A DNA stretch of 64,000 nucleotides from SZAS-103 sp038316385 (GCA_038316385.1 JBBQAN010000004.1:96075-160074), one strand, 5' to 3'; positions 1-10,577 are shown, numbered from the stretch's first letter. Numbers and translations: made by a program. Notes: generated by a model not told the origin, from the sequence alone.

Positions 1-513
1 AAGTCCGATGCGAAGCCGCTGGATGCGATCCTGACCAGCGTCATCATCACGCCCGCCATGCAAATGGCGATCGTGCAGGACAATCAGACCAAGGAGAGCT
101 TGCGCGTGCGCGAAGGGCAACCGCTTGGAGGCAGTTATTCTGGCTGGAAACTGGTCGGCTTGACGCCGCGATCGGCAGTGTTCGATGGCGGTTCGCAAGG
201 CCAGACGACGCTGAACCTGCGCGTGTTCGATGGCCATGGCGGCGAAGAGCCGACGCGCATGGGTCTGACCCCGCAAGCGGTGGCCAGCGGAGTGCTCGGG
301 GCAGCGCATGCGCCAGTCGATACCGACAATCAGCCTGATGCCAACCCGCCGGCGCAATCAGGCGATGTCCCCGATGTCGCGGCGCAAGCCGCCAATGCCG
401 CCGCCCAGGCGGCGCAACAAGCCGAACAGATCCGCCGACGCATCGAAGAGCGTCGCCGTCAGGCACAAGCCGAGGCAGACAACACCCTGCCGCCGAATGA
501 CAAGGTAAAGTGA
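1..513 (+). CDS. gspN: Type II secretion system protein N (XpsN/GspN type), 3' part
   Basis: The open frame runs in from before the window, so the N-terminus, with any membrane anchor, is missing. The visible part begins KSDAKPLDAILTSVIITPAMQMAIV and continues into a compact beta-rich segment (REGQPLGG, GWKLVGLTPRSAVFDGG) like the periplasmic homology region of GspC/GspN proteins. The last 50 or so residues are Ala/Gln/Arg-rich (AAAQAAQQAEQ, RRRIEERRRQ) and look coiled-coil. The stop overlaps the GTG start of the secretin gene by 4 bases. In Xanthomonas xpsN directly precedes xpsD and the product links the inner-membrane platform to the secretin. The assignment rests on this neighbour and the HR-like segment; the exact subfamily is inferred. 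Confidence 0.72.
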   Translation, partial: KSDAKPLDAILTSVIITPAMQMAIVQDNQTKESLRVREGQPLGGSYSGWKLVGLTPRSAVFDGGSQGQTTLNLRVFDGHGGEEPTRMGLTPQAVASGVLGAAHAPVDTDNQPDANPPAQSGDVPDVAAQAANAAAQAAQQAEQIRRRIEERRRQAQAEADNTLPPNDKVK

Positions 514-2807
514 CGCGCATGATTGTTCACGATCCGAACCGAGTTCATCCAGTTGCGGCGTTGTTGCGCCGTTGTCGCACTCCTTGCCTGACGATCTTGT
601 CGTCCGTCGCGCTGACCTTGTTCGCGGGCTGCGTCAGTGCGCCGCAACCGCGCATGGATCGCACCGCCAATCTGCCGCCGCCGGCAGCGCACAAGATCAC
701 CGACGACGACAGCAAGTCCTTCGAGACCGCACCGCCGCCGCGCATTCCGCCGACCATCCATGCTGGTACCGGCCAGATCATCAATACCGGCGCGGCTGCC
801 TCGCCACTGCCGAGCCGCGGCAACAGCGGTGGCGGCGAAACCACGTTCAATTTCGAAGGTGAATCGCTCAATGCAGTAGTCAAGGCGATCCTCGGCGACT
901 TGTTGCAGCAGAATTATGTGATCGCACCGGGCGTGCAAGGCACGGTGACGTTGTCCACGCCGAGCCCGGTGGACGGCAAGCAGGCGTTATCGCTGCTGGA
1001 GATGGTGCTGGGGTGGAACAACGCACGCATGATCTGGGCCGATGGCCGGTACAACATTGTGCCGGCCGACCAGGCGCTGGTTTCCGGCAACCTCGGGCCG
1101 CGCACCGGTCCGATCGGGAATGGCCGCGGCTACGAAGTGCGCGCCGTGCCATTGCACTTCATTTCTGCAACCGAGATGCAGAAACTGCTGGTGCCGTATG
1201 CGCGCACAAACGCGATTGTCAGCGTGGATTCCTCGCGCAACCTGATCGTACTCGCCGGTACTCACGCCGAACTCGACAACTATCTGCGCACCGTTCAGAT
1301 CTTCGACGTCGATTGGCTCGCCGGCATGTCAGTTGGCGTGTTCCCGCTGCAGCAGACCGACGCCGTGCACATGGTCACGTCGCTCGAAACCGCGTTCGGC
1401 GCAAACAGCAAGACGCCTGTGGCCGGCATGTTCCGCTTCATGCCGCTGGAAGGCATCAATGCGGTACTCGTGATCACCCCGCAGCCGAGGTACCTCAACG
1501 AAATCCAGACCTGGATCGATCGCCTCGATCAGGGCGACGGCCAGACCGCGCGGCTGTACGTGTACGAGGTCAAGAACGTCAAGGCGAGCGATCTGTCCAC
1601 CCAGCTCGGGACCTTGTATGGCAATACCACGCCGCAACCGCAGACGCCTGCGCCATCGACGATGCCGGGACTCGATCCGGTTGAGGTCAGCACCTATGGC
1701 TCCGATCGGGGCAGCCAGCCGGCCGCAGCATTGGCGGCAGCAGCAATGCCGCCGACGCAAAACGCTGCATCGGGTGCGCGCAACGGGAGTGGCGGCGCGG
1801 GAGCAAACGGCGGAGCGGCTGGCGCGGGCGGCGGTAGCGGCGTGAGCATCACCTCGGCCGAAGACAGCAATTCATTGCTCGTGCGCGCGACACCCGCGCA
1901 ATGGGAGTCGATCCGGCGCGCGATCGACCGGCTCGACGCAATGCCGTTGCAGGTGCACATCGAAGCGCAGGTGATCGAGGTCAACCTGACTGGCGACCTG
2001 AGCTACGGCGTGAGCTGGTATTTCGAGCACGCGATCCAGAATCCGACGCTGGCCTCCATCGCGGCGCACCGCAAGGGTTGGGGCGCGTTTGCAACCAGCA
2101 TCCTGCCGGCGACCAGCGCGACCGCGCCCGGACTCAGCTGGACCTTCATCGGGCCCAACTCGCTCGCGATCATCCAGGCGCTGGACCAAGTCACCAAGGT
2201 GCGCGTGCTATCGGCGCCGTCGCTGCTGGTGCGCAACAACGTCGAGGCCGATTTCGATTCGGGTACCCAGATTCCGGTCGCGAGCACGATCTTCAATCCC
2301 TCCTCGGGCGTGAATCCGACGCCGCTGCCGCCCGGCCAGACCGATCCGAATCTCAACACTTACAGCCAGGTCCAATTCCGCCAGACCGGCATCAGCCTGA
2401 AAGTGAAGCCGCGCGTTGCGAGCAACGGCATGGTGTTCATGGACATCACCCAGGACGTGAGTTCGCCGAGCACGTCGGGGCCGACCATTGCCGGCAACAT
2501 CAGCGTCGATGACCGCAAACTCAAGACCTCGGTCGCCGTGCAGAGCGGCGAGACGGTTGTGCTGGCCGGACTCATCAAGGAGACCAAAGGCACCAACAGC
2601 AATGGCGTGCCGTATCTGAGCCGTATTCCGCTCGTCGGCGCCCTGTTCGGCACCCAGGGGCTGACCAACGAGCGCGAGGAAGTGCTGGTACTGGTGACGC
2701 CGACCGTGATCCGCGATCCGAGCGACGCGCGCAAGTTGACCGACGAATACGGCAGCCGCTTCCGCGCGCTCGATCCGCTGCGAGCGCCGCCGCCCAAAGT
2801 GAAATGA
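510..2807 (+). CDS. gspD: Type II secretion system secretin GspD (XpsD)
   Basis: Outer-membrane secretin that forms the exit channel of the type II secretion system. The GTG start overlaps the upstream gene (GTGA); an in-frame ATG lies at 519. A lipoprotein signal ends in LFAGC, giving Cys41 as the acylated residue. An N0 domain follows (about residues 110-190), then N1-N3 repeats (for example VPLHFISATEMQKLLVPYA). An Ala/Gly-rich low-complexity stretch at about 395-450 interrupts N3. The secretin core from about 480 carries VRVLSAPSLLVRNN and ends with VPYLSRIPLVGALFG and EEVLVLVTPTVIRDP, the family signature. At 765 residues it has normal size for the Xanthomonas type. It is the last gene of the T2SS operon here. 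Confidence 0.95.
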   Translation: MTRMIVHDPNRVHPVAALLRRCRTPCLTILSSVALTLFAGCVSAPQPRMDRTANLPPPAAHKITDDDSKSFETAPPPRIPPTIHAGTGQIINTGAAASPLPSRGNSGGGETTFNFEGESLNAVVKAILGDLLQQNYVIAPGVQGTVTLSTPSPVDGKQALSLLEMVLGWNNARMIWADGRYNIVPADQALVSGNLGPRTGPIGNGRGYEVRAVPLHFISATEMQKLLVPYARTNAIVSVDSSRNLIVLAGTHAELDNYLRTVQIFDVDWLAGMSVGVFPLQQTDAVHMVTSLETAFGANSKTPVAGMFRFMPLEGINAVLVITPQPRYLNEIQTWIDRLDQGDGQTARLYVYEVKNVKASDLSTQLGTLYGNTTPQPQTPAPSTMPGLDPVEVSTYGSDRGSQPAAALAAAAMPPTQNAASGARNGSGGAGANGGAAGAGGGSGVSITSAEDSNSLLVRATPAQWESIRRAIDRLDAMPLQVHIEAQVIEVNLTGDLSYGVSWYFEHAIQNPTLASIAAHRKGWGAFATSILPATSATAPGLSWTFIGPNSLAIIQALDQVTKVRVLSAPSLLVRNNVEADFDSGTQIPVASTIFNPSSGVNPTPLPPGQTDPNLNTYSQVQFRQTGISLKVKPRVASNGMVFMDITQDVSSPSTSGPTIAGNISVDDRKLKTSVAVQSGETVVLAGLIKETKGTNSNGVPYLSRIPLVGALFGTQGLTNEREEVLVLVTPTVIRDPSDARKLTDEYGSRFRALDPLRAPPPKVK

Positions 2808-2885
2808 TGGTGCGTCCAGTGCAGGCACGCATGCAATCCGGTCGCGGATTCGTGCATCGCGATTGCTGCGCCGCGCGCGAAACAC

Positions 2886-3743
2886 ATGACTGAACCGCAC
2901 GGCAGCATTCGCGCTGTCGTGGTCACGCATTGCAGCGCGACCACGATCGTCGCGTGTCTGCAATGTCTGCTGGCGGCACCGGAAGTCGCCGAAATCGTGC
3001 TGATCGACAATGGTTCCGACGACGACACCGTCGCGCGCATCATGCCGTTTTCCGAAACCGAATCGCGGGTGACACTGCGCGCCGATCCGGAAAATCCCGG
3101 ATTCGCGACTGCGTGCAATGACGGCGCGCTCGGCTGCACGCAACCGTGGCTGGCGTTCGTCAATCCCGATTGCATGGTCGAACGTGACACGTTCGCGCGC
3201 TTGCTTGCGCATGCGAATGATGTGCCGAAACTCGGGGCGCTTGGCTGCGTGCAGGTCGATGCCGATGGCGTCGAGGATGCCGCGGTGCGCCGCCGCGATC
3301 CGTCGTTGCGCAAAATTCTGTTTGCCGGCGGCGCGCGCGGCGCGTTGGATGTCGCTGGCGATGGCAGCGTGGTGCAATCGGTCGATGCATTGTCGGGCGC
3401 GTTGATGCTGATGTCGACGGCGGTGTTTGCGCAGGTCGGCGGCTTCGATGCGGACTATCGCCTGCACGCCGAAGACCTCGATCTGTGTCGTCGTGTGCGC
3501 AATGCGGGCTTTGCTGTGTGCATCGCCAACGACGTGCGCGTCATGCATTTGCGCGGTGTTTCCAGCCGACGCCGACCGCTGTGGGTCGAGTGGCAGAAGC
3601 ATCGCGGGTTGTGGCGTTACTTCCGCAAGTTCGAAGCGGCGCAAACTTCAATGCCGATGCGCGCGCTGCTATGGATTGGGCTATGGGCGCACTACTTCAT
3701 CGCCGCGCCGGGCGTGCTGTTGCGCGCACGTGTTCAGCGGTAG
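2886..3743 (+). CDS. Family 2 glycosyltransferase (WbbL/rhamnosyltransferase-like)
   Basis: GT-A fold glycosyltransferase of 285 residues. It opens with a nucleotide-binding strand (AVVVTHCSA) and VLIDNGSDDD at about residues 38-47. The metal-binding motif position reads FVNPDC (residues 91-96), in place of a classical DxD. An acceptor-side motif HAEDLDLCRR spans 194-203. A hydrophobic stretch near the C-terminus (about 260-280) could lie in or on the inner membrane. Such enzymes add deoxyhexoses to O-antigen or exopolysaccharide; the substrate cannot be read from sequence. It stands 78 bases after gspD, so it may be transcribed with it, and its end overlaps the convergent pyrF gene by 10 bases. 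Confidence 0.82.
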   Translation: MTEPHGSIRAVVVTHCSATTIVACLQCLLAAPEVAEIVLIDNGSDDDTVARIMPFSETESRVTLRADPENPGFATACNDGALGCTQPWLAFVNPDCMVERDTFARLLAHANDVPKLGALGCVQVDADGVEDAAVRRRDPSLRKILFAGGARGALDVAGDGSVVQSVDALSGALMLMSTAVFAQVGGFDADYRLHAEDLDLCRRVRNAGFAVCIANDVRVMHLRGVSSRRRPLWVEWQKHRGLWRYFRKFEAAQTSMPMRALLWIGLWAHYFIAAPGVLLRARVQR

Positions 3744-4570
3744 CGATTGATCGTGTCGCGCAATTCCAGCGTCGACGCGCGCGCGGCTTTGGCGAAATCC
3801 TCGCCCGAGCTTGCATAGAGGATCGCGCGCGAGGAGCTAATGACTAGGCCCGCGCCATCGGCCGTTCGGCCATTGCGCAGCACGGCTTCGACATCGCCGC
3901 CTTGCGCGCCGATGCCGGGAATCAATAGCGGCATGTCGCCGACGATGGCACGCACTTCGCGCAGTTGTTCTGGCCAAGTTGCGCCGACCACGAGGGCGCA
4001 GTTGCCGTGGCCGTTCCACTCACGCGCTACGGTTTTGGCGACGTGCTGATAGAGCGGTCGCTGCGTGTCTTGCGCGCCGTCATTATTACTGATCAGAAGA
4101 TCCTGGAAATCGCTCGCACCCGGATTGGAGGTGCGGCACAGGATCACCACGCCTTTGTCGGCGCGATCGAGAAACGGTTGCACCGAATCGCGGCCGAGGT
4201 ACGGATTCGCCGTCACTGCATCCGCGTTGTAGCGATCGAACGCCTCGATAGCGTAGTTTTGCGCGGTACTGCCAATGTCGCCGCGTTTCGCATCGAGGAT
4301 CACCGGCACACCTGGATGCGCGGCGTGGATATGTGCGATCAACCGAGTCAGCGCATCTTCCGCACCGAGCGCCGCGAAGTGCGCGATCTGCGGCTTGAAG
4401 CAGCACACAAGATCGGCGGTTGAGTCGATGATTTCGCGGCAAAAGGTGAACACCGCATCCGAATCGTTGTGCAGGTGAGCCGGGAACTTTGAAGGTTCCG
4501 GATCGAGGCCGACGCATACGAGCGAGTTCGCATCGAACCAGCGCCTCTTCAATGACGTGATGAAACTCAT
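3734..4570 (-). CDS. pyrF: Orotidine 5'-phosphate decarboxylase
   Basis: Catalyses the last step of UMP synthesis, decarboxylation of OMP. The 278-residue length and the start MSFITSLKRRWFDANSLVCVGLDPE place it in the longer PyrF subfamily (type 2), not the roughly 230-residue E. coli type. The catalytic motif LDAKRGDIG is at residues 92-100, with Lys95 and Asp98 in the expected places. NPYLGRDSVQPF and CRTSNPGA are further subfamily signatures. The gene is convergent with, and overlaps, the glycosyltransferase gene; it lies 24 bases after the ettA stop on the same strand, so the two may be cotranscribed. Confidence 0.95.
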   Translation of the reverse strand: MSFITSLKRRWFDANSLVCVGLDPEPSKFPAHLHNDSDAVFTFCREIIDSTADLVCCFKPQIAHFAALGAEDALTRLIAHIHAAHPGVPVILDAKRGDIGSTAQNYAIEAFDRYNADAVTANPYLGRDSVQPFLDRADKGVVILCRTSNPGASDFQDLLISNNDGAQDTQRPLYQHVAKTVAREWNGHGNCALVVGATWPEQLREVRAIVGDMPLLIPGIGAQGGDVEAVLRNGRTADGAGLVISSSRAILYASSGEDFAKAARASTLELRDTINRYR

Positions 4571-4594
4571 GCGCGTCGCCTCGGTTTCCTTACG

Positions 4595-6256
<1,662 letters not shown>

Positions 6257-6424
6257 GGGGATGCTCCGCGATGAGGCGCGGCCGGCCCGCGGGGCGGGCG
6301 ACCGGAAAGGTCTGGGTATGCCCGCAATTATCCCGCAAGCGCGCCGCAGACGCCACATCTTGTGGCCGCAAACCCGCATCAAAGCTACACTTTGCGTCTT
6401 CTAGCAGCGTTGAGGTCGAGTCTG

Positions 6425-7678
6425 ATGTTCCCACGCGACAGCCGTATTGAAGGTTACGACCCCGAACTCGCGCAAGCGATGGCGAACGAGCGCCAGCGCC
6501 AGGAAGATCACGTCGAGCTGATCGCCTCGGAAAACTATGCGAGCCCACGCGTGCTGGAAGCGCAAGGCAGCGTCCTGACCAACAAGTACGCCGAAGGCTA
6601 TCCGGGCAAGCGCTATTACGGCGGCTGCGAATACGTCGATGTGGCCGAACAGTTGGCGATCGAGCGCGTGAAGCAATTGTTCGACTGCGACTACGCAAAC
6701 GTGCAGCCGCATTCGGGCTCGCAGGCGAATCAAGCCGTGTATCTCGCGCTGCTGAAGCCTGGCGACACGATTCTCGGAATGAGCCTGGCCCACGGCGGCC
6801 ATCTCACCCACGGCGCCAAAGTCAACATCAGCGGAAAACTGTTCAACGCGGTGCAGTATGGCGTCGATGCGAACGGACTGATCGATTACGACGAAGTGCA
6901 GCGCCTCGCAACCGAACACCAGCCGAAGATGCTAGTCGGCGGATTCAGCGCATATTCGCAGGTTGTTGATTGGGCGCGGATGCGGCTGATCGCCGATTCC
7001 GTCGGAGCATTGTTCTTCGTCGATATGGCGCATGTCGCGGGTTTGATCGCTGCAGGCGTCTATCCAAGCCCGCTGCCGCACGCGCACGTCGTTACCTCGA
7101 CCACCCACAAAACCCTGCGCGGCCCGCGCGGCGGCATCATCGTGGCGAAGGGCTTGTCCGAGGACATGGTGAAGAAGTTGCAGTCCATCGTGTTCCCCGG
7201 CATCCAGGGCGGCCCGCTGATGCACGTGATCGCGGCCAAGGCGGTCGCTTTTAAAGAAGCTCTCGAACCGGAGTTCAAGACCTACCAGCAGCAGGTCGCG
7301 AAGAATGCCGATGCGATGGCGAAGACGATGATCGCGCGCGGCTACAAAATCGTGTCGGGTGGGACGAAGAATCACTTGTTCCTGCTCGACCTGATCGGCC
7401 GCGACATCACCGGCAAGGATGCGGAAGCCGCGCTCGGCAAGGCGCATATCACCGTCAACAAGAACGCCGTCCCGAACGACCCCCGCTCGCCCTTCGTGAC
7501 CTCAGGCCTGCGCCTCGGCACGCCGGCGGTGACCACGCGCGGCTATATGGAACAGGATTGCATTGATCTCGCGAACTGGATTTGCGATGTGCTGGATGCG
7601 CCGGCTGACGAAACAGTAATCGCGGCGGCGCGCGAGAAGGTGACGGCGCAGTGCAGGAAGTTTCCGGTGTACGCGTGA
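6425..7678 (+). CDS. glyA: Serine hydroxymethyltransferase
   Basis: PLP enzyme converting serine and tetrahydrofolate to glycine and 5,10-methylene-THF. The start MFPRDSRIEGYDPELAQAM at 6425 gives 417 residues, the same as E. coli GlyA. The PLP lysine is Lys229 in VTSTTHKTLRGPRGG, the same number as in E. coli. IASENYAS, YAEGYPGKRYYGGC and SGLRLGTPAVTTRG are all intact. The gene heads a plus-strand chain (glyA, a small exported protein, nrdR, rib genes); the next gene overlaps its stop by 4 bases. The glyA-nrdR-rib order is common in gammaproteobacteria. Confidence 0.97.
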   Translation: MFPRDSRIEGYDPELAQAMANERQRQEDHVELIASENYASPRVLEAQGSVLTNKYAEGYPGKRYYGGCEYVDVAEQLAIERVKQLFDCDYANVQPHSGSQANQAVYLALLKPGDTILGMSLAHGGHLTHGAKVNISGKLFNAVQYGVDANGLIDYDEVQRLATEHQPKMLVGGFSAYSQVVDWARMRLIADSVGALFFVDMAHVAGLIAAGVYPSPLPHAHVVTSTTHKTLRGPRGGIIVAKGLSEDMVKKLQSIVFPGIQGGPLMHVIAAKAVAFKEALEPEFKTYQQQVAKNADAMAKTMIARGYKIVSGGTKNHLFLLDLIGRDITGKDAEAALGKAHITVNKNAVPNDPRSPFVTSGLRLGTPAVTTRGYMEQDCIDLANWICDVLDAPADETVIAAAREKVTAQCRKFPVYA

Positions 7679-8202
7679 ATTTCGGAATTAGTGTGCTTCG
7701 ATTGGCATCACTGGCGGCTGCAATCTTTGTTGTCGCGGGAAGCGCGTCGGCGGGAGCGGATGGCGGCAGCGGGCAAGAGATGCAGTTGCAGCGATCATCG
7801 CCGCGCAACCACGCAGAAACGCCTGCGGACGTCCACTATGACGAATCTTCAAGGCGATGCTCGGCGGGATCCATCCAGTTGATCAGTCCGGTGAAGGCGA
7901 AGGAGCTAATCGACGGTTGGCACAGCCCCACCAATTGTTCGGATGATGCCAAGACACGAAATGCTGCGGCCATGGGCACTCCGGAGTTTTTCGCCAAATT
8001 GCGCAGGTCGGGAAGCGCCGTTGTGCTGGTTCGCCTGAAGCCGGATGGTTCCGTCGAATCGGTGCATGCGCTCTGCGCGAGCGACGCCGATTTTGCGCAA
8101 GCTGCCGAGGACACGGCTAAAGCTGTCACTTACGAAGGGGCCAAGTGCTGGGGAGTGCCCACGCGCAGCGCGTTTTTCCTTCCATTTCACTACCAATACT
8201 GA
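7675..8202 (+). CDS. Small exported protein with TonB C-terminal-like fold, function unknown
   Basis: Not a recognised named family. The best start is GTG at 7675, which overlaps the glyA stop (GTGA) and yields MNFGISVLRLASLAAAIFVVAGSASA, a clear Sec signal peptide. A GTG at 7651 would place extra residues before the signal. The mature part is about 150 residues with four cysteines. Its C-terminal third (VVLVRLKPDGSVESV, then DFAQAAEDTAKAVTYEGAKCWGVPTRSAFFLPFHYQY) has the spacing of a TonB C-terminal/energy-transducer-like domain, but there is no TonB transmembrane anchor or Pro-rich linker. It sits between glyA and nrdR, genes that are often adjacent, so it may be a lineage-specific insertion. 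Confidence 0.6.
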   Translation: MNFGISVLRLASLAAAIFVVAGSASAGADGGSGQEMQLQRSSPRNHAETPADVHYDESSRRCSAGSIQLISPVKAKELIDGWHSPTNCSDDAKTRNAAAMGTPEFFAKLRRSGSAVVLVRLKPDGSVESVHALCASDADFAQAAEDTAKAVTYEGAKCWGVPTRSAFFLPFHYQY

Positions 8203-8217
8203 TCGCAGATCCCAATC

Positions 8218-8751
8218 GTGCATTGCCCCTTCTGCCAGCACGAAGACACCCGCGTGATCGATTCACGGTTGACCGAAGACGGTGCGACCGTGCGGAGACG
8301 GCGCGAGTGCCCTGCTTGCGGCGAGCGCTTCAATACTTACGAGAATGCCGAAATCAAGCTGCCAGCGATCGTCAAGAACGACGACCGTCGCGAGTCCTTC
8401 GATGAGGCGAAGCTGCGCACGAGTTTCGAACGCGCGTTGCAGAAGCGTCCGGTATCCCCCGAACAGATCGACACCGCTGTGCGCCATGTCATGCATTCAT
8501 TGCGCATGAGCGGCGAGCGCGAGGTGCCTTCATTACGCGTCGGCGAATATGTAATGGCCGAACTCAAACCGCTCGATCAGGTCGCTTACGTGCGTTTTGC
8601 GTCGGTGTATCGCCGCTTCGAGGACGTGCACGCGTTCCGTCTTGAAATCGAGAAACTCGAACGCGATCTGCCGCATCTCGAAGGCCTGCAGTTGCCGTTG
8701 CTCGACGATCCGCAGCCTGAGCCTAAGCCGCGAAGGCGAAGCGCTGAATGA
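8218..8751 (+). CDS. nrdR: Transcriptional repressor NrdR
   Basis: ATP/dATP-sensing repressor of ribonucleotide reductase genes. The GTG start gives MHCPFCQHEDTRVIDSR. The N-terminal zinc ribbon uses Cys3, Cys6, Cys31 and Cys34. The ATP-cone domain follows (VKNDDRRESFDEAKLRTSFERALQ to about residue 140). The product is 177 residues with a charged, poorly conserved tail (PEPKPRRRSAE), slightly longer than the usual 150-170. It lies directly upstream of ribD with an ATGA overlap, the standard nrdR-ribD pairing. No NrdR box was seen in the short upstream gap. Confidence 0.96.
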   Translation: MHCPFCQHEDTRVIDSRLTEDGATVRRRRECPACGERFNTYENAEIKLPAIVKNDDRRESFDEAKLRTSFERALQKRPVSPEQIDTAVRHVMHSLRMSGEREVPSLRVGEYVMAELKPLDQVAYVRFASVYRRFEDVHAFRLEIEKLERDLPHLEGLQLPLLDDPQPEPKPRRRSAE

Positions 8752-9884
8752 GCGCGGCAATAGGGACGGCAACGCCAACGAACATATTTTGCGCGACCGA
8801 TCACGCGATGATGGCGCGCGCCTTGCGGCTTGCCGAACGCGGCGCGTACACGACCAAGCCTAACCCGATGGTCGGGTGCGTCATCGCGCAAGGCGACGAA
8901 GTCGTCGGCGAAGGTTTTCACCAGCGCGCCGGTGAGCCGCATGCGGAAGTGTTTGCGCTGCGCGAAGCCGGGGATCGCGCGCACGGCGCGACCGCGTACA
9001 TCACGCTGGAGCCATGCGCACATACCGGACGCACGCCGCCGTGCGCGCAGGCGTTGATCGATGCCGGTATCGCGCGCGTCGTTGCGGCCTGCAGCGATCC
9101 GTTCAAGAAAGTTTCCGGAAAAGGTTTCGAGGCGCTGCGCGCGGCCGGCATCAGCGTCGAAACCGGCTTGATGGAGACGCAGGCGCGCGCGCTCAATCGC
9201 GGATTTTTTTCGCGCATCGAACGCGGCCGACCGTGGGTGCGTGTGAAGCTCGCGATGAGTCTGGATGGACACACCGCGCTTGCGAGCGGTGAATCACGCT
9301 GGATCAGCTCCGAAGCATCGCGCGCGGACGTGCACCGCTGGCGCGCACGTTGCGGTGCATTGTTGACCGCAAGCGGCACCGTGCTCGCAGACGATCCGCA
9401 ACTCACAGTCCGCATGGATGACGATGCTGCATTCGTCGCACCACTGCGTGTCGTGCTTGATCCTGGTCTTGCAATTCCCGAGGATTCGAAGATTCTCGAC
9501 GACAGCGCGCCAACGCTATTGCTGCACGCGCCGGATGCGCGGGTTGCGCGTTATCTGCGGCAGTGCGATCGCATTCCAATTCCCTCGCGCGCTGGCATGC
9601 TCGATCTTGATGCTGCATTGCGGCTGCTGGCGACACGCGGCATCAATGAACTGCAAACCGAAGCCGGCGCAACGCTGTGCGGATCACTGCTGCAAGCCGG
9701 TCTCGTCGACGAGTTGCTGCTGTATGTCGTACCTGTATTGCTCGGTGCACGTGGCAAGCCATTGTTCGGCGGCTGGGATGCGCCGACGATGGCGGAACGT
9801 TTCGATCTGCAATTGATCGAGACGCGACACCTTGGACCCGACCTGCGCCTGGTGCTGCAACCTGCAGAAAAGGGGCCAGAGTGA
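8748..9884 (+). CDS. ribD: Bifunctional riboflavin biosynthesis deaminase/reductase RibD
   Basis: Deaminates and then reduces the pyrimidine intermediate of riboflavin synthesis. The N-terminal cytidine-deaminase-like domain has the zinc site HAE at residues 65-67 and PCAHTGRTPPC with Cys90 and Cys99. KPNPMVGCVI is also intact. The C-terminal reductase domain (about 155-370) shows VRVKLAMSLDGHTALASGESRWIS and a Rossmann-like LQTEAGATLCGSLLQAGLVDEL. The length of 378 residues is normal. It is first of the rib genes, with an ATGA overlap with nrdR and an 87-base gap before ribE. Confidence 0.96.
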   Translation: MSAAIGTATPTNIFCATDHAMMARALRLAERGAYTTKPNPMVGCVIAQGDEVVGEGFHQRAGEPHAEVFALREAGDRAHGATAYITLEPCAHTGRTPPCAQALIDAGIARVVAACSDPFKKVSGKGFEALRAAGISVETGLMETQARALNRGFFSRIERGRPWVRVKLAMSLDGHTALASGESRWISSEASRADVHRWRARCGALLTASGTVLADDPQLTVRMDDDAAFVAPLRVVLDPGLAIPEDSKILDDSAPTLLLHAPDARVARYLRQCDRIPIPSRAGMLDLDAALRLLATRGINELQTEAGATLCGSLLQAGLVDELLLYVVPVLLGARGKPLFGGWDAPTMAERFDLQLIETRHLGPDLRLVLQPAEKGPE

Positions 9885-9954
9885 CTAGGTCATGCTTTCA
9901 ATGCAGCTTTTCCCCGGAGATATCCGAGCGAAACTTAGCAACCCGTTTTCTCTG

Positions 9955-9987
9955 ATGTTTGCTGGATTGACATGTTTACTGGATTGA
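9955..9987 (+). repeat. Tandem 17-bp duplication of the ribE start region, creating a 10-codon upstream frame
   Basis: The 16 bases at 9955-9970 match 9972-9987 except for one base (ATGTTTGCTGG against ATGTTTACTGG), spaced 17 bases apart. The upstream copy therefore carries a second ATG, out of frame with ribE. It reads M-F-A-G-L-T-C-L-L-D and stops with TGA at 9985-9987, inside the ribE coding start. This is read directly from the sequence. Whether the small frame is translated, and so affects ribE initiation, is unknown; no clear ribosome binding site precedes it. Confidence 0.55.
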
Positions 9988-10577
9988 TTCAGGCAGTCGG
10001 ACGCATCGCATCGCTGCAACAGCGCGGCGGCGATCTGTGCCTGCGGGTAGTGGTGGGTGGATTGTTTATGAATGACGTAGTCGTCGGTGAAAGCATCGCT
10101 GTCTCCGGTGTTTGCTTGACCGCAATCGAACACGATGCGCAGGGTTTCGCCGCCGACGTGTCGAACGAGACCCTGGCGCGCACGACGCTCGGTGCGCTTG
10201 CGGTCGGCGCGGCAGTGAACCTTGAGCTTGCGATGTTGCCGACCGACCGTCTCGGCGGCCATCTGGTCGCCGGACATGTCGATGGTGTCGGCGAAGTGAT
10301 GTCCATCACCGACGATGCGCGCTCGCAACGCTGGCGCTTCCATGCACCGCAGCCACTGTTGCGATATATCGCGGAGAAAGGTTCGATCTGCGTGGATGGC
10401 GTCAGTCTCACCGTGAACGCGGTCGATACCGAAGGCTTCCACGTAAACCTTGTGCCGCATACGATCATCCATACCGCGTTCGAGCAGATACGCGTCGGCA
10501 TGCCGGTGAACCTGGAAGTCGATCTGGTCGCGCGTTATGTCGAGCGGTTGATCTCTGCACGCAAGGAAACCCTGTGA
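9972..10577 (+). CDS. ribE: Riboflavin synthase alpha subunit
   Basis: Dismutates two 6,7-dimethyl-8-ribityllumazine molecules to riboflavin. The N-terminus MFTGLIQAVG is the family hallmark, which fixes the ATG at 9972 rather than the duplicated ATG at 9955. Two lumazine-binding beta-barrel repeats are present: residues 1 to about 95 (with VSGVCLTAIE) and about 96-190 (GHVDGVGEV, ICVDGVSLTVN). A short C-terminal helix completes 201 residues. The gene ends in a 4-base GTGA overlap with ribBX. Confidence 0.96.
   Translation: MFTGLIQAVGRIASLQQRGGDLCLRVVVGGLFMNDVVVGESIAVSGVCLTAIEHDAQGFAADVSNETLARTTLGALAVGAAVNLELAMLPTDRLGGHLVAGHVDGVGEVMSITDDARSQRWRFHAPQPLLRYIAEKGSICVDGVSLTVNAVDTEGFHVNLVPHTIIHTAFEQIRVGMPVNLEVDLVARYVERLISARKETL

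Noticed and set aside
9885..9971. Possible FMN riboswitch before ribE
   Set aside because: The gap is only 87 bases and lacks the conserved FMN element blocks (AGGGNC, GAYG and similar), so the full fold does not fit.
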